Shown piece by piece: positions 17,669-26,026 of a stretch of DNA of 64,000 nucleotides. The position numbers and the translations under genes were made by a program. Source of the DNA: Arthrobacter sp. 131MFCol6.1 (lineage in GTDB: Bacteria; Actinomycetota; Actinomycetes; Actinomycetales; Micrococcaceae); assembly GCF_000374925.1 (NCBI RefSeq), contig NZ_KB895549.1, positions 82,434-146,433 on the forward strand, in the 5' to 3' direction. The notes under the pieces are model-generated. The model was not told where the DNA came from and made no database searches. It saw only the letters and a program-made list of their open reading frames with translations. The first letter of the stretch is position 1, and the number at the start of each line of letters is the position of its first letter.

Positions 17669-18334
17669 TCACCGCCGGGGACGGCCCCGGGTCCTCCCGG
17701 TCTGCCACCCGGGAACGGTGTCGTCCAGGAGCTTAGACTTCACGGGATCCAGTTCACCGCGGCGGTGTTTGTACCGCTGGGTGTGGATCCACACACCGAG
17801 CGTGTGCTCGCGCACTGAGTCATAGTCGTGGTGGCGTGGCCAGGAATTGCCTTCCTCGCGGTAGGCCGCAAGCTGGGTCCGGCGGCGGTGCCAGCGGGCC
17901 TCGTCCTCGGATTCCCTGCGGTTTTGCTGCCACCCCGGCACCGTGGCAGGTCCGTTGTTGTAGGCCCGGTCCAAGGTGCCGGCGGCTGCTTCGCGCCGCC
18001 GCGCGGTCAGCCACCTCGCCATGGACCTTTCCTCCTTGTCGGCGGAACGCCAGGCCTGGGTCCTGCCTTCGGCCAGGACCCAGGCAATGACCTGTTCCAT
18101 GCGGGCGAGATCTTTGGGGGAAGGGTACGGGATGGGTGCACCCCCGGCCGCGGCCTGATGTGCCGCTTCGAGGGCCGGGTCCTGGCGGCGGGCGATGGCC
18201 AAGTCGTATCCGACCGCGGCCGGCTCGGCGCGCACGAGGGCAGCGATGCGTTTCCGGCTCAGCCCGTGCCGGTACATCAGCACCCATTCGGCGTCAGGAG
18301 CGCGCCGCAACCGCCCGTCCATATTGGACCCCAT
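17669..18334 (-). CDS. Helicase-associated (HA) domain protein
   Basis: A 221-aa protein. The C-terminal third matches the helicase-associated domain consensus: WHRRRTQLAAYREEG, then LGVWIHTQRYKHRRGEL and DDTVPGW, a small DNA-binding helical unit common in actinobacterial mobile regions. The central part is basic and helical (KDLARMEQVIAWVLAEGR). The N-terminus has an HTH-like segment (YRHGLSRKRIAALVRAEPAAVGYDLAIARR). ATG 18334 or 18322 is the likely start; a longer upstream frame looks non-coding. No helicase motor is present. The gene opposes its neighbours and its GC is closer to the backbone. Confidence 0.65.
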   Translation of the reverse strand: MGSNMDGRLRRAPDAEWVLMYRHGLSRKRIAALVRAEPAAVGYDLAIARRQDPALEAAHQAAAGGAPIPYPSPKDLARMEQVIAWVLAEGRTQAWRSADKEERSMARWLTARRREAAAGTLDRAYNNGPATVPGWQQNRRESEDEARWHRRRTQLAAYREEGNSWPRHHDYDSVREHTLGVWIHTQRYKHRRGELDPVKSKLLDDTVPGWQTGRTRGRPRR

Positions 18335-18705
18335 CCTGCCACGGCCTATCCACAAGTCGGGTCGGCACCGCGGGTCCACAGACACTGGGGGACCAAACGG
18401 AGCCTCCCAGCCCGCTCGACTCGACGTCTTAGCGCGCAGTGAGATGCCTTTTGCAGAGCAAAAGACAGAAGGGCCAGCGACGAAGCGCCGAACCAACATT
18501 TTCGTGCTCGGCCGCGGGCCGCTATCCGACTTCCCTTGGCGGCCGCTGCCGGATTGTTGTCACTCAGCCGATCATGTCCACGTGTCGGTCGTATTGGATA
18601 GCAACTTCTCATAGCTGCTACTACTTCCTATAGATGGTAGCTTCTATAGAGTAGCTCCTGTACGCTGCGGGAGTACGGAACAAACCGCCTTTCTAAGGAT
18701 CCCGC
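18335..18705. other. Non-coding stretch with operator-like repeat
   Basis: 371 nt with no supported gene. Near its right end is the inverted repeat CTATAGA (18628-18634) / TCTATAG (18643-18649), plus tandem GTAGCT-like words, shortly before the 196-aa gene. It probably contains that gene's promoter and an operator. Confidence 0.4.
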
Positions 18706-19296
18706 GTGAAGTTCAACCATATTGAGATCGAGGCAACCGTCGAGGAACTGGAGGCCTCTCCTGTGCTAGTTAAGCTTCTGACTGGACTGGCCCGCCGCAG
18801 CTCGGAGAGCCATGAATACGACGACGAGTTTGAATCGGCGGATGACGAGAGCCGAGAGCATACCAACGTGGACGGCGCTGACGTACCGGGAGTCGCTTCT
18901 GCGGGTCAGTCTGTAGTTAAAGCACAGCTGGCGAGTAATCCGGCTGCTGAGCACTTTCGCCGTTTTCTTGCCGAGGCGTCAGGCTGGCCGGACGTGGCAG
19001 TACATGGAATCAAGCCGAAGGGCAGTCAGGCGGGAGCGCCGCTCGACTACACCCGCTATCTGCGAATTCGGCGTACCGGGTCTCAATTAGGTGGATTTGC
19101 CTATGTTTATGCAGTTGATGGACACGTCAATTTCCGGCTGGCGTTTGATTCCAACGAGGAGCTGCACAGCATCGCCCCCGGCGCCTGGCGGCCGACGACA
19201 GGCCATCGCGCGTATCGCGTCTCTATCCGCATCATAGATCAGAGCACCCTCGACCAAGCACTCCAGCTCGCACGTACTGCCTACGAGCGTACATAG
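18706..19296 (+). CDS. Unknown 196-aa island protein
   Basis: Starts at GTG 18706 with AAGGATCC ahead. Residues 35-60 are a very acidic low-complexity linker (HEYDDEFESADDESREH). The C-terminal 110 residues look like a compact alpha/beta domain (YTRYLRIRRTGSQLGGFAYVYAVDGHVNFRLAF). No catalytic motif or transmembrane segment is visible. It stands alone between the HA protein and the 54/504/44-aa set. Confidence 0.55.
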   Translation: MKFNHIEIEATVEELEASPVLVKLLTGLARRSSESHEYDDEFESADDESREHTNVDGADVPGVASAGQSVVKAQLASNPAAEHFRRFLAEASGWPDVAVHGIKPKGSQAGAPLDYTRYLRIRRTGSQLGGFAYVYAVDGHVNFRLAFDSNEELHSIAPGAWRPTTGHRAYRVSIRIIDQSTLDQALQLARTAYERT

Positions 19297-19382
19297 CAAC
19301 AAGAATTCACTGGCCGCAGTGGCGAAAACTTCAACATTCGTAGCTCATACAAGACCCGTCATGGGTAGAGAGGTTGCCTGCT

Positions 19383-19547
19383 ATGGGAAAAAGTAACCGT
19401 CTTTGCGCGAAACTCGAAGCGGCACGAGATCTTCCGCGGCAGGGCAAGAGACTGCAGGGGGTCGCCGAGACGCTCAGCATGATTATGTCGAGCGTGACCA
19501 GGTCGCTTGGACCGAGGACAGCCAAGCCAGTTCAGGAACGTTCATGA
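19383..19547 (+). CDS. Small 54-aa ORF coupled to the 504-aa gene
   Basis: Reads MGKSNRLCAKLEAARDLP, continues through a basic, Ser-rich segment and ends VQERS. It is preceded by GAGAGG at a suitable distance, and its TGA overlaps the next ATG (ATGA at 19544), a typical translational-coupling junction. No family is recognised; it could be a short regulator, an antitoxin-like peptide or a leader that sets translation of the downstream gene. Confidence 0.45.
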   Translation: MGKSNRLCAKLEAARDLPRQGKRLQGVAETLSMIMSSVTRSLGPRTAKPVQERS

Positions 19548-21058
19548 GCAGCAAGAAGGTTCGACCGAAAGCTGCCGCTATCAAGGCGAAAGTTCCCGAA
19601 TGGATGATGGGAGGGAACCCAGCGGCGATCGCTGAAATCTGCGAGTGGCTGGTTGAACCCACGGCAGAACCAAATGTCTGGTCTATCGGGAGCATCGAGG
19701 GACGGCACGGTACCAACGGTGATTTGTTTAGGATGTTCAAGCTGGCGGATACCTCCAACTCCGAGTCTGTGGATGCATATTCAAGACTTCGGCGGCTGAA
19801 GAGGCATGACGGCGTCATTGAGCCTGAGATTTGGAAGGCGGCACGCGCTGGACATGCTGGACTCGCAAGAAATTACCCCGAAGAAGCAAGTGCTCTTCTG
19901 ATGAGCATGACGATGCTGGTCTCGGCCGCTCCAACTGCCGACGCGGCAGCCGTCATGCTTCGGCAGACCTTCAACGAATTCCTTCTGCCGGCAGTGGATA
20001 ATCCATCGGCTTACCTCGTAGAGATCAAAGATGTCGTGGGCTACAGGTTCTCAGTCATCCGGTCACTGCTGACCACAGGGGAACATACCCTCCACGAGGC
20101 CTTCAAGATCGAGGGCGGGTTCGCCCCCTCATCCAAGGGCCTGTTCTCAGACTCCACGCTGGGCTTCGGAGCGTATCTCGCCTGCATGTGCGCCAGTCTT
20201 AGTCCCGCTGTGTGGGCATACCCCATTCCTCGAGCCGGCGGCGTCATTCTGCTGTTCTTTGGAAGCGCCGTCTCAGGGCAGGAGCCTCTGTCTAGGGACA
20301 AGATCCAACTCCTAGGCCCCCCGCACAACACATTCGAGGATGAGGCCGCGCCCGCGGACATCAGTGCTAAGGCGTATATCCGCGCAGCTCAGTGGTGGAT
20401 AAACCAGCTCAGTACGCTTTTTTCGATCGTCACAGAACCTGCCAATTTCGAGGATTCTCAAGGAACGTTCGATCCGGCCGCGGCAACAGAACGCTTGCTC
20501 AGCGTCGAACAGATGTTCCGTGACTGCCAGTCCATTTTGACGATCACCAGGGATGGTCACGCGCGGCGTGCTCTCACTTTTAGCTTCCTCAAACGCCTTG
20601 AGGGGATGATTCCTGGATGCAAATGGAAAGACCTTGTTGGAAGGTCAAGCATTGAGAAGATTCTGGAGAGGTTGCGAACGGATCTGCCAGAGGATGCCCA
20701 AGCGGTATTCCTGGGCCGGGCCGAGCGGAGTCTGAGAGTCGTCGCTGCACTCGAGGACGGGTTTTTTGAGTCAACACCTGAACACGGCGGGACCATTCGG
20801 CTCCCTGACCAGCAAGGAAAGCTTGTTTCGGTGCAGCGAAAGACCGCCGTTACCGACTGGCTGGCAATCGTACGAAACAGTTTGCACGGATTCGATAAGA
20901 CCCCGACTCAACGAGATCGGGCCTTGCTCGCGGCCCATGATGGCCACATCCCAGGGGAGTTTTCCGATCTGGCATGGCTGCATCTATTGGATATACTCGC
21001 TCACCCGGAAAAGCTCGCACGGTTCGATTTCCTGCGCAGGCGGAAGCAAGGTGTCTAA
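19544..21058 (+). CDS. Unknown 504-aa protein, possible HEPN-like C-terminus
   Basis: Start at ATG 19544, four-base overlap with the small ORF. Mostly helical. The C-terminus contains WLAIVRNSLHGFDKT...LLAAHDGHIPGEFSDLAWLHLLDIL; the Arg-Asn-x-x-His-Gly motif resembles that of HEPN-type domains, many of which are ribonucleases or dimerisers in abortive-infection systems, but the spacing is not the classic R-x4-6-H. No signal peptide or membrane segment. Function is unknown; the defence-island setting and tight coupling suggest a system of its own. Confidence 0.6.
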   Translation: MSSKKVRPKAAAIKAKVPEWMMGGNPAAIAEICEWLVEPTAEPNVWSIGSIEGRHGTNGDLFRMFKLADTSNSESVDAYSRLRRLKRHDGVIEPEIWKAARAGHAGLARNYPEEASALLMSMTMLVSAAPTADAAAVMLRQTFNEFLLPAVDNPSAYLVEIKDVVGYRFSVIRSLLTTGEHTLHEAFKIEGGFAPSSKGLFSDSTLGFGAYLACMCASLSPAVWAYPIPRAGGVILLFFGSAVSGQEPLSRDKIQLLGPPHNTFEDEAAPADISAKAYIRAAQWWINQLSTLFSIVTEPANFEDSQGTFDPAAATERLLSVEQMFRDCQSILTITRDGHARRALTFSFLKRLEGMIPGCKWKDLVGRSSIEKILERLRTDLPEDAQAVFLGRAERSLRVVAALEDGFFESTPEHGGTIRLPDQQGKLVSVQRKTAVTDWLAIVRNSLHGFDKTPTQRDRALLAAHDGHIPGEFSDLAWLHLLDILAHPEKLARFDFLRRRKQGV

Positions 21059-21185
21059 AGCGCCAAATTCGGGCCCTAGACGCCGCCGCAAAATGAGCCT
21101 GCAACGGATGAGCTCCACCTTCCTGAGCTCGGTAGTTGCTTTCGAACGGGCGGAGCTTTACCAGTGTGTGTTGTCGGGCGTCTGA
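21051..21185 (+). CDS. Possible 44-aa ORF overlapping the end of the 504-aa gene
   Basis: GTG 21051 lies inside the last codons of the 504-aa gene (GTGTCTAA overlap). The frame runs 44 codons: an Arg-rich start (PRRRRKMSLQRM) followed by a Ser-rich stretch and FERAELYQCVLSGV. The ribosome site is weak (CGGAAG). It may be real, being coupled by overlap, or only a frame remnant. Confidence 0.3.
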   Translation: MSKAPNSGPRRRRKMSLQRMSSTFLSSVVAFERAELYQCVLSGV

Positions 21186-21602
21186 GGGCGCGCAAGGACT
21201 CGCCCATGCCGTACATGTTGACGCCCGTCCCCCGGGTCCTAGAGCCCAGTCTGACAGGAAACAGAGGCCCTGTTAATGGCGCTTGGGAGTCCCGACGTCG
21301 GGCCGAACATTTGCCTCCCTCCCGCCGGCACAGCAATTTCGCCAGTGTGTCGATATAGCCAGATCGATTGGCCACTGGTGGCGCTGAGCCTATGGTCGGG
21401 CGCTGCTTTGTATGAGGATCTCAAGTCCAAAGTTCCTGCCAGTTTGAGGCATGGATCCCGATCGTCCGCATCTGGGGGTCAGACACCGTAGGGTCAGCAG
21501 GGTATCCGACCCGTGGAACATGTCGTTTCCGAAGTGAGCCCACCATACACTCAATGCGTGTATGAGGCCGTGAGGCGAAGAACCGATAGGGGAAGTTAAG
21601 AC
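21186..21602. other. 417-nt intergenic region with inverted repeat
   Basis: No gene is supported here. A perfect inverted repeat CATACAC (21545-21551) / GTGTATG (21559-21565) with a 7-nt spacer lies 38 nt before the Mrr-type gene and is a candidate operator or promoter element. Confidence 0.4.
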
Positions 21603-22676
21603 GTGACAGCGTGGATTGTTCGGGCAGGAGCCGCCGGCGAAGCCGAGGACTGGAACTTGGCAAAAGGTCGGGCCGGGGTGAGTTTCACGGGCGTCGGCAG
21701 CCTTACCGGCTGTCGATCGCGAGAAGATGTCCGAGCTGTTGTGGACGATGCCTACCCGCAGGGCAAGCCCGGCACGCGAGCCAACTTCGCCGGTCAGCTT
21801 TGGGCGCTCCGGCGCGACATAAAGCCGGGCGACCTGATCGTCATGCCGCTCAAGAGCAACGGACAGATCGCCTTAGGCACGTGTACGGCTGGCTACGCCT
21901 ACGACGGCGCCGAACCGGACAGATCACGGCGCCACCACATCGGGGTCAGCTGGGCTCCTGAACGGATCTCTAGGTCGGTCTTTAAGGATGACCTGTTGAA
22001 CACGATCAACGGTGCCATGACGGTGTTCAAGGCCACGCGACACAATGCCGAATCCCGGCTGTGGGCTGTCCTTGAGGCTGGAAGCGACCCAGGGGCCCTT
22101 GGTGTCCCTGCCCGGCAGGTGCCGTCCCCGGCAGAGCGGGCTGAGGAACGGGAGTTGGACGAGTCGGGGCTGCTCGACCCGGCTCCCGCGCCGACCGTTG
22201 AAGCCATACGCGACCGAATCCGCACGCACATCATCGAGAACTTCTCCGGGCACAAACTCACCGGTCTGGTAGCGGAGATCCTGAGCGCCTTGGGATATGT
22301 CTGCACCGTCTCACCGGCAGGGCCGGACGGGGGAGTGGACATCCTTGCCGGCAGCGGTCCGCTCGGACTCGACTCCCCGACGCTAGTGGTGGAGGTTAAA
22401 TCGGAACCCACCCAGGTCAAGGCGCAGGTAGCCCGCGGGCTCCAGGGTGCTGTATCCACCAATCAGGCGGACCAAGGGCTCTTGGTGGCTTGGGGAGGCA
22501 TCAACTCAGCAGTGAAGCGGGAATTCTCACAGCAACGGACCCGGATGGCTTTCTGGGATGCGGAGGACGTCCTTGACAAGCTGTTCACGGTGTATCCGCA
22601 GCTACCGGACGCCACAAGGGCCGCATTGCCGCTGAAGCTAGCGTGGGTGCTGGACGAAGACCCAGCAGCGGTCTAG
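21603..22676 (+). CDS. Mrr-type restriction endonuclease with N-terminal recognition-like domain
   Basis: A 357-aa protein. The C-terminal half is an Mrr-cat PD-(D/E)XK nuclease: helix FSGHKLTGLVAEILSALGY, the Asp of GPDGGVDILA and the EVK of LVVEVKSEP, then GLLVAWGGI. The N-terminal half (WIVRAG, then GRAGVSFTGVGSL and GDLIVMPLK) resembles the PUA/EVE-like domains that precede nucleases of modified-DNA-dependent restriction systems. GTG start with GGGGAAGTTAAGAC ahead. Without a partner methylase nearby it is probably a type IV-style enzyme cutting modified foreign DNA. Confidence 0.82.
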   Translation: MTAWIVRAGAAGEAEDWNLAKGRAGVSFTGVGSLTGCRSREDVRAVVDDAYPQGKPGTRANFAGQLWALRRDIKPGDLIVMPLKSNGQIALGTCTAGYAYDGAEPDRSRRHHIGVSWAPERISRSVFKDDLLNTINGAMTVFKATRHNAESRLWAVLEAGSDPGALGVPARQVPSPAERAEERELDESGLLDPAPAPTVEAIRDRIRTHIIENFSGHKLTGLVAEILSALGYVCTVSPAGPDGGVDILAGSGPLGLDSPTLVVEVKSEPTQVKAQVARGLQGAVSTNQADQGLLVAWGGINSAVKREFSQQRTRMAFWDAEDVLDKLFTVYPQLPDATRAALPLKLAWVLDEDPAAV

Positions 22677-22822
22677 GGCCTGAGCCGAGATACCTGTGAG
22701 GGCACTGTAAAGTCAGGTCCTTTCGGATCTCGTTCATTGGCTCATCGCGCTGTTGGAGTCGTCGGAGAGTCATGCAGGTGTTTCTCCGTCCGCACAGGAT
22801 CGGTCGCCAGTATGGTGTTCCC

Positions 22823-24316
22823 ATGGGGCAGAAAGCTTTCGCAGATGACCGCGTTGAAGGGCAATTGAGCTCTCTTCGATCCGAAGAATACTTTCAGAGG
22901 GCTCGGGAGGCCATCTCGGCCATTGGAGCGGGGGAACCAACCGCGGCTCTGGCCCACATCCGCAAGGTGATTGAACTGGCTTTGGTCGCCCAAAGCCGAA
23001 CCGATGATCCAGGCAACGGCCACGTTTTACAGTTCGCGGAATATGCCGCCCGGCAGGCAGATGTGCTGTCTGTGCGCAAGCTCAGGGAGTACTCCGCCCG
23101 CCGCCTTGTCCTTCTTGGTGATCCAATACCCTCCGAGCTCCGTTTCCACAAGAAGATCGAGCGTTGTGAAGCCCGGGCCGTCAGGAACGCCGAAAGCAAG
23201 TCCCCCGGTATCAGAAAAGAAGATCCGGACCGGGAAATCGGCTCGTATTCTGTGCCGGCTACTCCGCTGTCCGATGCCTTCGACAGGCGTGCCCGGTCCG
23301 CGGACGAATGGGAAGCAATCCGTACAAGTGTCGACACTAACCTCGCTGAAGAACGCGTCGACGGTAGCCTCACTTACTCAGATTTCGTCGGGCACTATGC
23401 CAGCGCGGATCTCACGTACACAGCAGGAATGCCGATAATGCTGGACGACGACCACAATGCCCTGGGATTTGGCCACCTTCCGTTGGAAAGCTTTCACAAA
23501 GCCGCCCAAAAGCCGTACCGGGACGGCGCTCGGGAACCGGAACGTGGTTGGAACAAGAACAAGGCAAGACATACCTGGGCGGTAGGCGTCCGACGGGACT
23601 ACCGGGGCGGCATCGTCGTGCGTGAGGTTCCGCGCGATGAGCCCTTGGCCGTAGCTATCACGGCGATCACCACCCCGAACCGAAACATCGACCCAGCCGG
23701 AGCCTTCCGAGACCTCCACACCTGGCTTACGGACACCGGTAGGACCCAAAATCGTGAGGAATGGTCAGCATCCGAAAGTGAGGACGGTCTCCGGGGGACC
23801 CTGGCTATACGTCGGCTCGAGACGCACTGTGGGGCCCCCGACCTAGAGTTCCCTCAGGAGAAGGAAAGGCGATGGGTCACCAAGCTGCAGTTTGATGCTA
23901 CCGAGGGCGGTGGGATTGGGGTCCGCCTGGAAAATGTTGTCCCTATCCAAGATATATGGTCGGAAACTCTAGTTAAAGCGTGGCTACTCGGCCCGGAGCG
24001 GGAAACCGTACTGGCTGAATCACGACAAGCGGCGTCCAAAGGTGAGCCCTGGCACCCGGGTCGACATCACGTGCTGATTTCGGCCGGAGGCCAAAGACTC
24101 GTGATGGCGGACATTGAACCGGAGCGGCGTCCTGATGATCCCCCTGGCACGGGCGGGTGGAAGGTTGGCTGGACAGAGATCCCTCTACGAGACACCGTTT
24201 CTGTTGGTGGTTGCGCCGATCGACGTGTTACCACTCTCACGAGTCTGGTCGAAGAGAGGCTGACTGGCGCCCCCGCTTCATTTGTCGGCTTGCCAGTAGA
24301 AGACATTGACGCCTAG
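22823..24316 (+). CDS. Unknown 497-aa island protein
   Basis: Start chosen at ATG 22823 (MGQKAFADD); an in-frame ATG at 22772 is possible. The first 150 residues are helical and repeat-like (YFQRAREAISAIGAGEPTAALAHIRKVIELA), somewhat TPR-like. The rest is mixed alpha/beta with many charged residues (RRDYRGGIVVREVPRDEP, GRHHVLISAGGQRLVMADIEPERR). No transmembrane segment or known catalytic motif is seen. It follows the Mrr-type nuclease by about 150 nt and may be a partner or a separate system. Confidence 0.6.
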   Translation: MGQKAFADDRVEGQLSSLRSEEYFQRAREAISAIGAGEPTAALAHIRKVIELALVAQSRTDDPGNGHVLQFAEYAARQADVLSVRKLREYSARRLVLLGDPIPSELRFHKKIERCEARAVRNAESKSPGIRKEDPDREIGSYSVPATPLSDAFDRRARSADEWEAIRTSVDTNLAEERVDGSLTYSDFVGHYASADLTYTAGMPIMLDDDHNALGFGHLPLESFHKAAQKPYRDGAREPERGWNKNKARHTWAVGVRRDYRGGIVVREVPRDEPLAVAITAITTPNRNIDPAGAFRDLHTWLTDTGRTQNREEWSASESEDGLRGTLAIRRLETHCGAPDLEFPQEKERRWVTKLQFDATEGGGIGVRLENVVPIQDIWSETLVKAWLLGPERETVLAESRQAASKGEPWHPGRHHVLISAGGQRLVMADIEPERRPDDPPGTGGWKVGWTEIPLRDTVSVGGCADRRVTTLTSLVEERLTGAPASFVGLPVEDIDA

Positions 24317-24608
24317 GGACGCCGTCCGAGCAGCTTCCTCAAGTCATCTGACAGGCCTGCGAAGCCGCCCAATCATAGTCACCCGGACAGATTCGTGGAA
24401 CGGATCTAGGGTGATTTTGGCGACGCCACAGTGCCATAATGCTGGCTGTTGGCGTCCTGCAGATGAAGTGCCTCGAGACGAGTGACGGGCGTCCCTGCAA
24501 TGAGCATCACTCCGACCCTGCGCCGGCGGCGTGGGCTGACCGAACAGGCTGCCGGTCGCCGCCGTGGACCAGACCTGCCCATATAAGCCGTGCCGATAGA
24601 ATCCGTCT

Positions 24609-24905
24609 ATGAGCGAGCCTACAAAGCGCACTGCTGCGTCTGAAAGTCCTGAAACCGAGCGACTGACGGAGGATCTCTTTGATGGGTCAGCGAGATCGGC
24701 TGAGCGCATGGACCGCGTGCTTTCTCTGCTCCGGAATGAGTGGCTTGCCCACCCCGACGAGAGGTTTTGGCAGATGACGGCCAACCTCGCTGAGCGCCTT
24801 GGTATAAGCTCCTACGCTCGGATACTCGAAGACGACTCGTTCATCGACATGCTTGAGCAGCACGCGAGATCCTCCGGGCGGCGCTCCGACAAGTATCAGG
24901 GCTAG
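24609..24905 (+). CDS. Small 98-aa island protein
   Basis: Acidic helical protein (ERLTEDLFDGSARSAERMDRVLSLLRNEWLAHPDERFWQM) with no recognised family. ATG at 24609. Residues 45-85 look like a compact helical bundle (ANLAERLGISSYARILEDDSFIDMLEQH). The preceding 292 nt (24317-24608) hold nothing I can identify. Confidence 0.55.
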   Translation: MSEPTKRTAASESPETERLTEDLFDGSARSAERMDRVLSLLRNEWLAHPDERFWQMTANLAERLGISSYARILEDDSFIDMLEQHARSSGRRSDKYQG

Positions 24906-25026
24906 ACAGCGGTTCCCAAAGTGGTTGGATGTCCAATTTCGGGCTGCACAGGCGTTCCGGCACAACGTGCCCGCGCGTAGCCAGAAAACGACTACCGGCC
25001 GATGCCGCGGCACTTACGATGTAGCA

Positions 25027-25278
25027 ATGAACGAGGAACATCCGAGGTCGCTACGCTTTTTCACCGTCGAACAGGCTGCGCAAGAACCGAACGTCAGCGA
25101 GGCCGCGATACGATCCCTTCTTCGAAGCGGTGAGCTTAGAGGCTTCCAGGTTGGTTCCCGTGGACAGTGGCGCACCGGAATCGATGACTTGCAGGCCTAC
25201 ATCGACGAGGCTTACCGGAAGGTCGAGGAGAAGATCGCCGGCGGCGACTTCGCCGCAGTAGAGGCCGAGGAAGCGTGA
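25027..25278 (+). CDS. Excisionase-type helix-turn-helix protein
   Basis: An 83-aa winged-helix DNA-binding protein of the HTH_17/excisionase type: RFFTVEQAAQEPNVSEAAIRSLLRSGELRGFQVGSRGQWR then DLQAYIDEAYRKVEEKIA. The ATG at 25027 is clear. Its TGA overlaps the GTG of the next gene, so the pair is co-translated. It could be a recombination directionality factor for one of the integrases, or a local regulator. Confidence 0.75.
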   Translation: MNEEHPRSLRFFTVEQAAQEPNVSEAAIRSLLRSGELRGFQVGSRGQWRTGIDDLQAYIDEAYRKVEEKIAGGDFAAVEAEEA

Positions 25279-25685
25279 GAGCCGACGAATGGGCTCAGGA
25301 GCTGGCCGAAACTCTTGCACACGGGTGGGGTGGTCTTGCGACCATGACCGTGGCGGCGTGCGCTAATGCCGCTGCGAGCGAAGTGGTCATCGCGACTGCC
25401 AGAAAAACTGTAGAGGCCGCCGGCTGGGACCTCTATGTGATCGACGCACGCTGGACAGTAGGCGACCCGTCCCTTTTACAGGACGCCGGCTACGTGATTC
25501 TGCGTGACATTCGTGTGCCCCTTCGAGAGGAAGTCGTTGTGCTGATTGGTGCGTTCCAGCACCTGGTCCAGAGGAGTCTCCCGGTAGGGATGCTGGCTGT
25601 AGGGTCACCGGCAGGGATCCGGGCTCTTCGTCGACATCCCGGCATGGGGTTCCTTAGCAGAGCAGAATCCGTCATCCAGGACTGA
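25275..25685 (+). CDS. Degenerate ATPase-like protein downstream of the excisionase-like gene
   Basis: A 136-aa product of the GTGA overlap. The sequence resembles the start of an AAA/STAND ATPase without a phosphate-binding loop: where Walker A would stand it reads MTVAACANAAASEVV, followed by ARKTVEAAGWDLYVIDARW, GYVILRDIRVP and LPVGMLAVGSPAGIRALR. It is therefore probably a non-hydrolysing derivative or a decayed fragment. No specific family is claimed. Confidence 0.45.
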   Translation: MRADEWAQELAETLAHGWGGLATMTVAACANAAASEVVIATARKTVEAAGWDLYVIDARWTVGDPSLLQDAGYVILRDIRVPLREEVVVLIGAFQHLVQRSLPVGMLAVGSPAGIRALRRHPGMGFLSRAESVIQD

Positions 25686-26026
25686 TGGGCTGTGTTTGAC
25701 AGCGGCGCGGGCACCGGGCTTGCGGTCGTCATGGACCGCCAGGCTGCGCTAATTCCCTGTCTGAGCCTGAGTTCGTCGGGGACAAGACCTTAACGCCAAT
25801 CAGCAGCATTTTTTGTCGACATGATCGGCCCGCAACTCACCGAGAACGGCGTCGTAAAGGTCCGCGCGCTGTACCAGTGTCCCTACAGCGACGCGGCCGT
25901 GCTGGACCGGACAGCTTGTTCCTGGAGGCGGATGTGATTCTTCTGGCTGAGGCGCTCAATCGCGTGCGGGTGCCGGCGGGGGTGGGGCGACTTGCTCACC
26001 AGTTCGATCGGAGGGAAGACCTCGGC
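25686..26026 (+). pseudogene. Possible decayed coding remnants
   Basis: 341 nt between convergent genes. Two short coding-looking pieces in different frames: one from ATG 25821 reading MIGPQLTENGVVKVRALYQC and ending after 38 codons, and one reading DSLFLEADVILLAEALNRVR then VPAGVGRLAHQF from about 25909. They would join by one frameshift. The parent gene is not recognised. Confidence 0.3.
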
